Shown here: in pieces, positions 8,454 to 16,430 of the stretch
Layout of the letters: the number at the start of each line of letters is the position of its first letter
How positions within the stretch are numbered: the first letter of the stretch is position 1
From: Oscillospiraceae bacterium
Lineage (GTDB): Bacteria > Bacillota > Clostridia > Oscillospirales > Oscillospiraceae
Direction of reading: 5' to 3'
DNA length: 64,000 nt
NCBI GenBank assembly: GCA_017515345.1
Contig: JAFWFZ010000049.1
Location: 1-64,000 of the forward strand
Made by a program: the position numbers and the translations under genes
The notes under the pieces: model-generated
The model's input: only the letters and a program-made list of their open reading frames with translations
Told to the model about the DNA's origin: nothing
Database searches by the model: none

Positions 8454-8756
8454 TTGAAACTGGCGACGATATTCGAAGAAAAACCCGAAAGCTGGGGATT
8501 CAGGGGCGATCCGTATTTTTGGGATCACCTGAAAGCGCTTGCGGAGGATTTGGCTATACTGACTCCTGACGAACTGGAAAAGTGGATAAAAGAGGAATAC
8601 TTTTCGCTTTCAGGCAAGGCTTTGACCGACGAATACGGCGATTTTGCCGTAATTGCACAGTTTGCTCACGGAGGAATGAGTTCCGGCGGCGTTGATAACG
8701 AATGGTGGATGGAAAAGGGAATCCCTCTGCTGAAAAGCAGGTTGACCGCACTCTGA
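8454..8756 (+). CDS. Small soluble protein of unknown function
   Basis: A 100-residue protein with no signal peptide or membrane helix. I do not recognise a characterised family. Notable stretches are EKPESWGFRGDPYFWDHL near the start and FAHGGMSSGGVDNEWW near the end, rich in Gly and aromatic residues. A TTG start at 8454 is chosen because AGGAGG lies 9 bases upstream; longer in-frame starts would run through the tRNA. Base composition is AT-richer than the surroundings. Small proteins of this build occur as immunity or inhibitor partners, but no toxin gene is next to it. Confidence 0.65.
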   Translation: MKLATIFEEKPESWGFRGDPYFWDHLKALAEDLAILTPDELEKWIKEEYFSLSGKALTDEYGDFAVIAQFAHGGMSSGGVDNEWWMEKGIPLLKSRLTAL

Positions 8757-8972
8757 CAGATTCCCCATCTGCGATGGGCTCGTCCCGGCGGTCCGCAGGA
8801 ACAGGGGGGACAGCCGGGCTCAGATCGCTCTGTGACGCGGCAAAGGAAAACGGGATATCGGCGCTGCACGACGAGTTCGCCGCAGACGATCATCCGGTCA
8901 GGACGACGGCGCGGTGACAGTCAGAAGGATCTTATGATCCGGCTTCCGGTACCCGGAGAAGGAGGGCGCGTT

Positions 8973-9287
8973 ATGCCGTCAAGCAAATCGTATCTCGAAT
9001 ACATCCAGGATCAGCTCTCCGGGCTGGAGGGCGTGTCCTGGCGCGCGATGATGGGGGAGTATATCCTTTATTACCGCGGGAAGATCATCGGCGGCATCTA
9101 TGATGACCGCCTCCTCGTCAAGAAAACGAAGTCTGCCGAGGCCATGATGCCCTCCGCAGCGGGGGAGCTGCCGTATGAGGGGGCAAAGGAGATGCTGCCG
9201 GTGGATGACGCCGACGACCGGGCGTTTCTGGAATCGCTGCTGAACGCCATGGCAGACGAGCTCCCGGCGCCGAAAAAAAGAAAATGA
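8973..9287 (+). CDS. TfoX N-terminal domain protein
   Basis: A 104-residue protein matching the TfoX/Sxy N-terminal domain: it opens with a short helix, then GVSWRAMMGEYILYYRGKIIG-type strands and ends in a helix with LLNAMADELP before a basic tail PKKRK. Full-length TfoX/Sxy activates competence genes in gamma-proteobacteria; the isolated domain is common in Firmicutes and its role there is unknown. Start at 8973 has AAGGAGG 8 bases upstream. It ends in an intrinsic terminator. Confidence 0.8.
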   Translation: MPSSKSYLEYIQDQLSGLEGVSWRAMMGEYILYYRGKIIGGIYDDRLLVKKTKSAEAMMPSAAGELPYEGAKEMLPVDDADDRAFLESLLNAMADELPAPKKRK

Positions 9288-9298
9288 CCGTGACTTGA

Positions 9299-9323
9299 AC
9301 CGCCCTGTATTCAGGGCGGTTTT
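9299..9323 (+). terminator. Intrinsic terminator after the TfoX-domain gene
   Basis: Nine-base arms ACCGCCCTG/CAGGGCGGT around loop TATT, followed by TTT. Confidence 0.8.
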
Positions 9324-9330
9324 ATACCGT

Positions 9331-9359
9331 TTGTCAAAAGAACGGAGTTGTGGTATAGT
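9331..9359 (+). promoter_or_regulatory. Promoter of the 9390-10522 membrane gene pair
   Basis: TTGTCA (9331-9336), 17-base spacer, TATAGT (9354-9359), about 30 bases before the ATG at 9390. Confidence 0.65.
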
Positions 9360-9389
9360 TGGGACAGCTATTTCGAAAGGAGGGACGGC

Positions 9390-10019
9390 ATGAGCACTTC
9401 CCGGTTTACGGTCACATCGCTGCTGCTGCTCGCCATCATCATTTCCGTCATCGGGTTTCTCTTCACCGTGCTGCTGCCGGAACTGTCAGACCACTCGGCG
9501 GTGAACGATTATTTCCCCATCGAGGGGACGAATCTCGGTGTGCGCTACTCCTCCCTGTACCCCAACGGGCTCTACACCGGCGAGAAGGGCACCCTCCGGC
9601 TGGAGGGGGACTTCGGCCACGACTGGGGCGCGGCAGCGGAGGGCGATGATCTCTACCTGAACGAATACAGATCCACCTCCCTGGGGCTGGCGTTCTGCGA
9701 CGTGGTGCGGGTGGATCTGGAGACCTATGATAAAGAGGTCCTGTTCCGCAACACCATCCTGCGGGGCCGGTGCGCTTCCGGCGAGCTCGTCTGCCTCGGC
9801 GACTACCTGCTGCCCTCCATCTATCCGGATAGCAATTCCCTCTGCCGGATCTACGCCATGTCCTCCCCGCAGCTCCGGCCGGAGGGAACGGGCGCTCTTG
9901 TCCTGTTCCTCGACCCGAAGACGGGCGAGGTGCTGTACAGCATCCGGGACGAAGATGCGCTGGAAGACAGCTTCGACGGCCGCTATCTGGCCCGCACGCT
10001 GGAGGAGGTGAGGGGATGA
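9390..10019 (+). CDS. Membrane-anchored protein of unknown function
   Basis: A 209-residue protein with one N-terminal membrane helix (about residues 9-31) and no lipobox or clear signal-peptidase site, so the remaining ~175 residues should lie outside the membrane as an anchored domain. The domain is rich in beta-type sequence and aromatic residues, with LVLFLDPKTGEVLYSIRDED near the end, a blade-like pattern seen in beta-propeller-type proteins, though too short for a full propeller. AAGGAGG precedes the start. It overlaps the next gene by four bases (ATGA), so the two are almost certainly made together. Not recognised. Confidence 0.65.
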   Translation: MSTSRFTVTSLLLLAIIISVIGFLFTVLLPELSDHSAVNDYFPIEGTNLGVRYSSLYPNGLYTGEKGTLRLEGDFGHDWGAAAEGDDLYLNEYRSTSLGLAFCDVVRVDLETYDKEVLFRNTILRGRCASGELVCLGDYLLPSIYPDSNSLCRIYAMSSPQLRPEGTGALVLFLDPKTGEVLYSIRDEDALEDSFDGRYLARTLEEVRG

Positions 10020-10522
10020 CCTTCGGACTGGACGACAAGCGCCGCATGACCGGGGCGGGGCTTTACGTGCGCGTGTTTCAGCTCGCGTCGCTGCTGACGC
10101 CCGTCTACATCTTCCTCGTCTCCGGGTATATGGCGATCATCTCCCGGACGGGAGTTTTCTCCGTCCTCGCCGATCTGGGATACTCCTGCATCCCCCGGGC
10201 GGAGGCGCTGCTCCTCTCCTGGGTCTACCGGCTGACCTCCAGCGAGCTGACGGTCCACTTCGGGCTGCTGGTCTTCGCCTTCGTTTTCGGCCTCGTGGTC
10301 ATGCGCCTGCTGAAAAAGCAGTCGACCGCCCTGTGGACGCGGCGCGTGCTGGCCGTGCTGATCGCCGTCGATCTTTTGATCCGGCTCATTCCCCTGCATT
10401 TCAACCTGGCCTTCGGGCTTGCCGCCGCCATCGCGGGCTTTGCCGTTCGCCTTGGCTGCCTGATCCTGATCCTTCTCGACCTCCGCGCCCACAGGAAAGG
10501 GATCGGCGAACCCGCGGAATGA
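10016..10522 (+). CDS. Polytopic membrane protein of unknown function
   Basis: A 168-residue protein with about four hydrophobic helices (roughly 20-45, 75-100, 105-125, 130-155) and a basic C-terminus (LRAHRKG). It overlaps the stop of the anchored protein at 9390-10019 by ATGA and is followed by a strong terminator, giving a closed two-gene operon. No family is recognised. An envelope complex of the two products is plausible from the coupling alone. Confidence 0.6.
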   Translation: MTFGLDDKRRMTGAGLYVRVFQLASLLTPVYIFLVSGYMAIISRTGVFSVLADLGYSCIPRAEALLLSWVYRLTSSELTVHFGLLVFAFVFGLVVMRLLKKQSTALWTRRVLAVLIAVDLLIRLIPLHFNLAFGLAAAIAGFAVRLGCLILILLDLRAHRKGIGEPAE

Positions 10523-10534
10523 GTGTTGTACCCG

Positions 10535-10572
10535 AAAAACCGGGATCGGCGTTTTCGCCGGTCCCGGTTTTG
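10535..10572 (+). terminator. Intrinsic terminator of the membrane gene pair
   Basis: Long imperfect arms AACCGGGATCGGCG and CGCCGGTCCCGGTT around TTTT, followed by T residues. Confidence 0.85.
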
Positions 10573-10663
10573 TCCGTATCCACCGATCCGCGCTCCGTTC
10601 GGCTGCCGTCGCTCACGCCGGAAATGCCGCCCCGTGAGTAATAAGCAAACGCGCGATCAGCGA

Positions 10664-10692
10664 TTGATTCCCCGGCCGTCATCCTGTATAAT
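10664..10692 (+). promoter_or_regulatory. Promoter of the MATE exporter gene
   Basis: TTGATT (10664-10669), 17-base spacer and consensus TATAAT (10687-10692). Confidence 0.75.
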
Positions 10693-10745
10693 GCTGTCAG
10701 ATATGCCGGGCAGACACGTGGGCAGACAGGGTAAGGACAGTGACT

Positions 10746-12101
10746 ATGAAAAACAGAGATCTGACACAGGGCAGCGTGCTGAAGGCCCTGATCTATTTCG
10801 CGATCCCCTTCGTGATCGCCAACATTCTCCAGTCCCTCTACGGGGCGGTGGACCTGTTCGTGGTGGGACAGTTCTGTTCCGTGGAAAGCGTGGCCGCCGT
10901 ATCCACCGGCACCCAGGTGACCCAGATCGTCACCAGTCTGGCCGCGGGGCTCACCCTGGGCGGCACCGTGCTCATTGGGGAATACACCGGCGCGAAGAAC
11001 TACGAGAAGGTGAAGCGCACCATCGGCACCGCGCTGACCTGCTTCGCCGTGTTCGCGGTGATCGTATCGGCGATGCTGCTCATTTTCCGGCGGCCGCTGC
11101 TGCGGCTGCTCCGGGCGCCGGCGGAGTCCTTCGAGCTGACCGTCGTCTATGTGTCCATCTGCGCCTGCGGCACCGTTTTCATCTGCGGATACAACGCCAT
11201 CAGCGCCGTACTGAGGGGATACGGAGATTCCAAACGCCCCATGATGTTCGTGGGTATCGCCTGCGTCCTCAATATCATCCTGGATTTCTTCTTCGTCGGC
11301 GTGCTCCGGATGGGCGTGGCCGGCACAGCCTCAGCCACCGTTATCGCCCAGGCGACAAGCATGTTCATCGCGGTGGCGTATCTGAAAAAGCACGATTTCC
11401 TCTTTGATTTCAAGCCCCGGAGCTTCATTCCGGATAAGTACCTGGTGAAGCGGCTCATTACGGTCGGCGTGCCCATCTCGTTCCAGGAGCTCATGGTGCG
11501 CATCTCGTTCCTCTATCTGATGGTGGTCATGAACCGGAGCGGCGTCCATGCGGCGTCCATCATCGGCATCGGGGCGAAATTCGATATTTTCTCCATGCTG
11601 GCCGGCACCTCCCTGGCCTCCGCCACCGCCGCCATCACCGCCCAGAATCTGGGCGCGGGCAAGCCGGAACGGGCGCGGCGCTCCCTTGTTTACGCCCTCA
11701 CCTGTGCCGTGGCCGTGGCAGCGGTATTCTTCCTGTGGGCCCAGATCGCGCCGGAGCGCATGATCGGCGTGTTCACCGACGATCCGGAAACCATTCGGGT
11801 AGGCGTGCCCTATTTCCGCTCCTGCAGTTTCGATTATCTGTTCGTGGCCATGGTATTTGTCATGAACGGATATCTGAACGGCTGCCAGAAGACCGTGTGG
11901 ACCATGTGCTCCAACACGTTCAGCGCCTTGTGCCTCCGGATCCCGGGGCTGTGGTATGTGGGCGCCCATTACCCTTCGGATCTGGGCATGCTCGGCCGGG
12001 TGGCCCCTCTTGTCACCGGTATCATGGTCGTCTACACCGCCATACTGCTGATCGTCATGCGGCGGCGGCTGGCGCGGCGCCTGCCCCAGGCGGAGAAATA
12101 A
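10746..12101 (+). CDS. MATE-family multidrug/metabolite exporter
   Basis: A 451-residue protein with the 12-helix MATE pattern in two similar halves. Typical early sequence is KALIYFAIPFVIANILQSLY followed by an Asp in GAVDLFVVGQ, and GLTLGGTVLIGEYTGAKN; the second half repeats the theme with SLASATAAITAQNLGAGKPE. The family exports organic cations or metabolites using Na+ or H+ gradients. The start is placed at ATG 10746, with AAGGA 9 bases upstream, rather than the GTG two codons earlier. It precedes an ABC-F gene by 60 bases with no terminator between, so the two may share a transcript. Substrate unknown. Confidence 0.9.
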   Translation: MKNRDLTQGSVLKALIYFAIPFVIANILQSLYGAVDLFVVGQFCSVESVAAVSTGTQVTQIVTSLAAGLTLGGTVLIGEYTGAKNYEKVKRTIGTALTCFAVFAVIVSAMLLIFRRPLLRLLRAPAESFELTVVYVSICACGTVFICGYNAISAVLRGYGDSKRPMMFVGIACVLNIILDFFFVGVLRMGVAGTASATVIAQATSMFIAVAYLKKHDFLFDFKPRSFIPDKYLVKRLITVGVPISFQELMVRISFLYLMVVMNRSGVHAASIIGIGAKFDIFSMLAGTSLASATAAITAQNLGAGKPERARRSLVYALTCAVAVAAVFFLWAQIAPERMIGVFTDDPETIRVGVPYFRSCSFDYLFVAMVFVMNGYLNGCQKTVWTMCSNTFSALCLRIPGLWYVGAHYPSDLGMLGRVAPLVTGIMVVYTAILLIVMRRRLARRLPQAEK

Positions 12102-12161
12102 ACCTGCAAAGCGGCCTGCCGCCTGGGCGGGCCGATCCTTTTATCCCGAAAGGAGACGGCT

Positions 12162-13706
12162 ATGCTGCAGATCAAAAAACTCACTCTCACCCACCGCAAG
12201 GACCTGCGGACGCTCCTGCGGGATTTCGACCTGGTGCTGAATCCCGGCGACAAGGCCGTGGTCATCGGGGAAGAGGGCAACGGAAAATCCTCCCTTCTGA
12301 AATGGATCTACGATCCCCGGCTCATCGAGGACTATATGGACTGGAGCGGCGAACGGACCGACACGGGAGAAAAGCTGGGCTATCTGCCCCAGGAGCTGCC
12401 GGCGGCGCTGCGGGACGAATCGGTTTACGGCTATTTCTCGGGGCTCCCGGGGTTTTTCGACTGCCCGCCGCGGGAACTTGCCTCCCTGGCTGCCCGTCTG
12501 AGCCTCCCTGCCGACGTATTCTACTCCGACCAGCGGATGGGCAGCCTCTCCGGCGGGGAGAAGGTGAAGCTCCAGATGGCGGGGCTCCTCCTCCAGACGC
12601 CGGACGTGCTGCTGCTGGACGAACCATCCAACGACATCGACATCGAGACGCTGGAATGGCTGGAAACGCTGATCCGGGACGGGCGGGAGGCGGTACTGTA
12701 CATCTCCCACGACGAAGCGCTGATCGAAGCCACGGCCAACCGGGTGATCCTGCTGGAGCAGCTCCGGCGCAAAACAGTGCCCCGGTATACAGTCGCAAAC
12801 ATGCCCTTCCGCCGGTTCATGGAGGAACGGGCGGCGGGCTTTGAAAAGCAGGCCCAGGTGGCCGCGGGTGAGCGCCGGGACGAGAAAAAAGCGCTGGAGC
12901 GGTTCCGCCGCATCCAGCAGAGCGTGGAGCACGCCCAGAACACGGTCTCCCGCGGCGATCCCCACGGGGGCAGGCTGCTGAAAAAGAAAATGGCCTCCGT
13001 CAAGGCCATGGAAAAACGGTATGAGCGGGAGCATGAGAGCCTGACGGAGTTCCCGGAGTTCGAGTCCGCCATCCGCGTCAGCTTTTCCGATGCGGCAGCG
13101 ATCCCCAGAGGGAAGACGGTACTGGAATTCGCCCTTCCGGAGCTCACGAGCGCCGGGGAGGATCGGCGGGTCCTCGCCCGGAACGTGGATCTCACGGTGC
13201 GCGGGCCGGAGAAGGTCTGCATCATCGGACGCAACGGCGCAGGCAAGACAACGCTGCTCAGGCTGATTTACGGCGCGTTTTCCGGGCGGGAGGATGTGTC
13301 CGTCTTCTATATGCCGCAGGACCACGGGGAGCTGCTGGACATGGAAGCGGACCCGATCTCGTACCTGGCTCCCTCCGGGGAAAAGGAGGATGTCACCAGG
13401 GCCCGGACATTCCTGGGCAGCATGAAATACACCGCCGATGAGATGGCCCACCCCGTCTCGGAGCTCTCCGGCGGTCAGCGGGCCAAGCTGCTGATGCTGA
13501 AAATGGGCTTTTCCGGCGCGGGCGTCCTCATACTGGACGAGCCCACACGAAATTTCTCCCCCCTCTCCGGGCCGGAGATCCGGCAGCTCATCCGCGGCTT
13601 TCCCGGCGCGGTGATCGCCATCTCCCACGACAGGAAGTTCATCCGGGAATCCTTTGACCGGGTCCTCCGCCTCACGGAGGCGGGGCTGGAGCCCGCCGAG
13701 GTGTGA
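12162..13706 (+). CDS. ABC-F family ATPase with diverged second Walker B region
   Basis: A 514-residue protein with two ABC domains and no membrane segment, the ABC-F layout of ribosome-acting ATPases. Domain 1: Walker A GEEGNGKSS (36-44), signature LSGGE (129-133), Walker B LLLDEPSNDID (150-160), then ISHDE. A basic helical linker spans about 200-310. Domain 2: GRNGAGKTT (356-364), LSGGQ (435-439), LILDEPTRNFSPLSG (456-470), ISHDR. The second domain has RNFSPLS where most ABC-F proteins have NHLD, a variant also seen in Lsa-like antibiotic-resistance ABC-F proteins. It could protect ribosomes from antibiotics or be a housekeeping factor; the sequence alone does not decide. Confidence 0.9.
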   Translation: MLQIKKLTLTHRKDLRTLLRDFDLVLNPGDKAVVIGEEGNGKSSLLKWIYDPRLIEDYMDWSGERTDTGEKLGYLPQELPAALRDESVYGYFSGLPGFFDCPPRELASLAARLSLPADVFYSDQRMGSLSGGEKVKLQMAGLLLQTPDVLLLDEPSNDIDIETLEWLETLIRDGREAVLYISHDEALIEATANRVILLEQLRRKTVPRYTVANMPFRRFMEERAAGFEKQAQVAAGERRDEKKALERFRRIQQSVEHAQNTVSRGDPHGGRLLKKKMASVKAMEKRYEREHESLTEFPEFESAIRVSFSDAAAIPRGKTVLEFALPELTSAGEDRRVLARNVDLTVRGPEKVCIIGRNGAGKTTLLRLIYGAFSGREDVSVFYMPQDHGELLDMEADPISYLAPSGEKEDVTRARTFLGSMKYTADEMAHPVSELSGGQRAKLLMLKMGFSGAGVLILDEPTRNFSPLSGPEIRQLIRGFPGAVIAISHDRKFIRESFDRVLRLTEAGLEPAEV

Positions 13707-13720
13707 GCGCGGCTTCTCAG

Positions 13721-13749
13721 TTGACAGGGCACCGGCGACATGATAGAGT
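13721..13749 (+). promoter_or_regulatory. Promoter of the DUF169 gene
   Basis: Consensus TTGACA (13721-13726), 17-base spacer, TAGAGT (13744-13749). Confidence 0.7.
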
Positions 13750-13813
13750 TTTTCCGTCGGGAAAGAGCAACGCCCACGCGTCCGCGGGGCTTTTCCACAG
13801 AAAGGAGCACGGC

Positions 13814-14548
13814 ATGTTCGATCAGAAAGCGAAGGATCTGTTTGCAAAAATCGGGATGGAGATCCCGCCGGTGGCGATCAAGTTCCACTTCCGCCGACCG
13901 GAGCATATCGAGCAGACGAAGGAGGTCACGGCCTTCTGCGAATTCCTGAAGCGCGCGCAGGACGGCGCGCGGTTCTGCATCGCCGCGGAGAACGAAAACT
14001 GCTGCGGCAAGATCCCCCTGGGCATGGCCCCCAAGGACGCGGCCACCGTCAGCGGCTGCGTGGGGGCGGAGATGAAGCTCTACCGCAACGCCGCGCCCAA
14101 CCTGCGGCTCCACTGCAGCTACCCCACGGTGAGCCTTGGCGCCATCAACTTCGTGGAGTTCTGCCCCCTGGCGGAATGCGATTTTGACCCGGATCTTGTG
14201 ATCTGCATCGCGGAGACGGAGCAGGCCCAGCTCATCCTCCGGGCCACCAGCTATATCTCCGGCGATCTGTGGGAGAGCAGGAGCTCCTATGTTATGAGCT
14301 GCGCCTGGACCTACGCCTATCCCTACCTCACCGGCAAGGTGAACACCCTCATCACCGGGATGCACCACGGGCTGAAGCGGAAAAAGCTCTATCCCGCCGG
14401 ACGGCACATCATCTCCATCCCCTATCAGAAGCTGGGCGAGGTGGTCACCGCTCTGGACGAGATGGTCTGGATCCCCCCGGACCTTCAGGAGGGCGCGCCG
14501 GACACCCCCTTCACCCACGAGGATATCGCCCGCAGTATAGGCGGCTGA
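13814..14548 (+). CDS. DUF169-family protein
   Basis: A 244-residue soluble protein. The N-terminal PPVAIKF and the cysteine-bearing stretch with FCEFLKRA, FCIAAENENCCGK and a later CSYPTVSLGA are characteristic of DUF169, a family common in anaerobic bacteria and archaea. Several conserved cysteines suggest metal or cofactor binding, but no activity is established. It has its own promoter, an AAAGGAG ribosome site before ATG 13814 and a terminator after it, so it is a single-gene unit. Confidence 0.8.
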   Translation: MFDQKAKDLFAKIGMEIPPVAIKFHFRRPEHIEQTKEVTAFCEFLKRAQDGARFCIAAENENCCGKIPLGMAPKDAATVSGCVGAEMKLYRNAAPNLRLHCSYPTVSLGAINFVEFCPLAECDFDPDLVICIAETEQAQLILRATSYISGDLWESRSSYVMSCAWTYAYPYLTGKVNTLITGMHHGLKRKKLYPAGRHIISIPYQKLGEVVTALDEMVWIPPDLQEGAPDTPFTHEDIARSIGG

Positions 14549-14591
14549 CCCGCGAATAATCCCCGTTTCGTCTTTTCCCGTTCCGCAGTGA

Positions 14592-14640
14592 TCCCCCGGC
14601 TGTCCGGTAAATCCGGCCGCCGGGGGACGCTGTTTTTTTA
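14592..14640 (+). terminator. Intrinsic terminator after the DUF169 gene
   Basis: Arms TCCCCCGGC and GCCGGGGGA with an inner CCGG/CCGG pair, then CTGTTTTTTT. It lies between converging genes. Confidence 0.85.
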
Positions 14641-15573
14641 TACTCTTTTCCGCTGTCTCAGCCGCTCGGTGACCGTGTCCGAGAGCTGGGAGAGCAGGAT
14701 GGCGGCGAACATGATGGCGCAGCCCAGGATCTCCCGCCCGGTGAGCCGCTCATGGAGGATCAATGCGCCGAACAGGACTCCGAACACCGCCTCCGTACAC
14801 ATGAGGAGGGAGGCCACCGTGGCCTCGGTATACCGCTGCCCCAGGATCTGAAAGGTGTAGGCCACGCCGCAGCTCAGAATGCCGGCATAGAGGATGGGCA
14901 CGGCGGCGGTCAGGATATCAGGCAGCCTCGGCGTTTCGAAAACCAGCATCAGAAGGCAGGAGATGATGCCCGAGGTGAAAAACTGGATCATGGAGAGCCG
15001 CACGCCGTCCGCCTCCCGTGAAAAGCGCTCCACCATCAGGATATGGACGGCAAACAGCGCCGCACAGATCACGGTCAGCACGTCTCCCCTGTTGACGGCC
15101 CCCAGCCCGCCGGGCCCGATGCTCAGAAAATACAGGCCCACGAAGCCCATCACCACACAGCCCCAGGTGATGGGGGCGACCCGCTTTTTCAGCACCAGGC
15201 CGAAAAGCGGAACAAAGAACATATAGAGCGCCGTGATGAACGCGATCTTACCGGCGGAGGAATATCGGAACGCGAACTGCTGTACGTTGCCCGCGGCGCA
15301 GAACACGATGCCCAGGAGGATCCCCCATAACAGCGTCCGCCTGTCGCGGAGCCGTTTTTCCGCGCGCTGCGCATCATCCATGGCCGCCGCTTCGCGCCTG
15401 TCGCGCACCAGCACCACGGGCAGCAGCACCAGCCCGCCCAGGACCGTCCGGATCCCGTTGAAGGTGAACGCGCCAACGCTCTCCATCCCCACGCTCTGGG
15501 CAACGAAGGCGCTGCCCCATATGATCGCCGTGACCATCAGCATCGCGACGCCCTTGAACTGTGTTTTTTTCAT
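14638..15573 (-). CDS. EamA/DMT-superfamily permease
   Basis: A 311-residue membrane protein with about ten helices arranged as two EamA repeats: repeat 1 starts AMLMVTAIIWGSAFVAQSV, repeat 2 lies in the second half and includes CGVAYTFQILGQRYTEATVA and ESVFG-like helices (TEAVFGVLFGALILHERLTG). Members export or exchange amino acids, nucleotides or other metabolites; the substrate is not predictable. GAGGCGG precedes the ATG. It is transcribed alone from a strong promoter and converges on the DUF169 gene. Confidence 0.88.
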   Translation of the reverse strand: MKKTQFKGVAMLMVTAIIWGSAFVAQSVGMESVGAFTFNGIRTVLGGLVLLPVVLVRDRREAAAMDDAQRAEKRLRDRRTLLWGILLGIVFCAAGNVQQFAFRYSSAGKIAFITALYMFFVPLFGLVLKKRVAPITWGCVVMGFVGLYFLSIGPGGLGAVNRGDVLTVICAALFAVHILMVERFSREADGVRLSMIQFFTSGIISCLLMLVFETPRLPDILTAAVPILYAGILSCGVAYTFQILGQRYTEATVASLLMCTEAVFGVLFGALILHERLTGREILGCAIMFAAILLSQLSDTVTERLRQRKRV

Positions 15574-15621
15574 GATCCGCCTCTATGTCCGCATGTCCAT
15601 GCAAAAATCGCCTGTTCCCGC

Positions 15622-15650
15622 AGTGTAGCATACATTTTTATACATTTCAA
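15622..15650 (-). promoter_or_regulatory. Promoter of the DMT permease gene
   Basis: Minus-strand TTGAAA (15645-15650), 17-base spacer and TACACT (15622-15627) with a TGC extension just upstream of the -10. Confidence 0.75.
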
Positions 15651-15727
15651 GCCTCGGCCGGCCGTCGCCGACTGCGGAGCGGCAAAGCGCCGGCTGCCGG
15701 TCGTCCTGTGCATCAGCCGGCGCCGCA

Positions 15728-16354
15728 TCAGTCATCAAACGCGCTCCACGGCCAGGCGCGGGGCGGATCGGAAGCAACGGCCACCGTCTCCCCCGTGAAG
15801 GGGTGGACGAAGCGGAGGGCGCAGCTCCAGAGGGCGATCGCCCCGCCGGGGCCGCCGCCGTATTTCCTGTCCCCCACGAGGGGCATGCCCCGGGAAGCGA
15901 ACTGCACCCGGATCTGGTGGGTGCGCCCGGTGAGGAGCCGGACGCGCACCAGGGTCATGCCCCCGGCGGACGACAATGTCCGGTAGTGCAGGACCGCCTC
16001 TCTCACGCCCTTCCGCATGCGCTTCACCACATAGCTCTTGTTTTTCGCCGCGTCCCGGAAGAGGAGGTCCCGGTACTCCCCCTCCTCCGCCTCCGGCGCC
16101 CCGCGGACTACGGCCAGATACTCCTTTTCCGCCGCCCGGTCCCTGAAAAGCGCCGACATCCGCGCCGCCGCCTCTTTCGTCTTCGCCAGGGCCAGGATGC
16201 CGCCTGTGCCCCGGTCCAGCCGGTGGACGGGATAGCACGCCGCGCCCAGATAGGCCGACGCCCGGGCCGTCATGTCGTCCTCTCCGCCCTGGGAAACCTC
16301 CCCTGAGGGTTTTTGGCAGATCAGGAGATATTCGTCCTCATAGAGAATGTCCAT
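15728..16354 (-). CDS. RluA-family pseudouridine synthase
   Basis: A 208-residue catalytic domain without an S4 domain. The active-site loop CYPVHRLDRGTGG carries the catalytic Asp; LLTGRTHQIRVQFA and GDRKYGG are the usual late motifs. The short form acts on rRNA or tRNA uridines, but the target site cannot be inferred. The start at 16354 has GGGAGG seven bases upstream; an upstream in-frame TTG would place that ribosome site inside the gene. The terminator of the upstream PrsA-like gene lies immediately before it. Confidence 0.85.
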   Translation of the reverse strand: MDILYEDEYLLICQKPSGEVSQGGEDDMTARASAYLGAACYPVHRLDRGTGGILALAKTKEAAARMSALFRDRAAEKEYLAVVRGAPEAEEGEYRDLLFRDAAKNKSYVVKRMRKGVREAVLHYRTLSSAGGMTLVRVRLLTGRTHQIRVQFASRGMPLVGDRKYGGGPGGAIALWSCALRFVHPFTGETVAVASDPPRAWPWSAFDD

Positions 16355-16364
16355 GCTTCCTCCC

Positions 16365-16391
16365 AAAAGGGCCGCCCTTTTCGGGCGGCCC
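16365..16391 (-). terminator. Intrinsic terminator after the PrsA-like gene
   Basis: Nine-base arms GGGCCGCCC/GGGCGGCCC; read on the minus strand the hairpin is followed by TTTT. Confidence 0.8.
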
Positions 16392-16430
16392 GGAAAAAAT
16401 CAAGCTGCAGCGCGGATTTGAAGCAAAGCG

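Noticed and set aside
8757..8972. Open stretch with AKENGISALHDEFAADDHP, resembling the end of a GNAT or similar protein
   Set aside because: Too short, no start and no ribosome site; at best a decayed gene fragment, but similarity by eye is not enough to call it.
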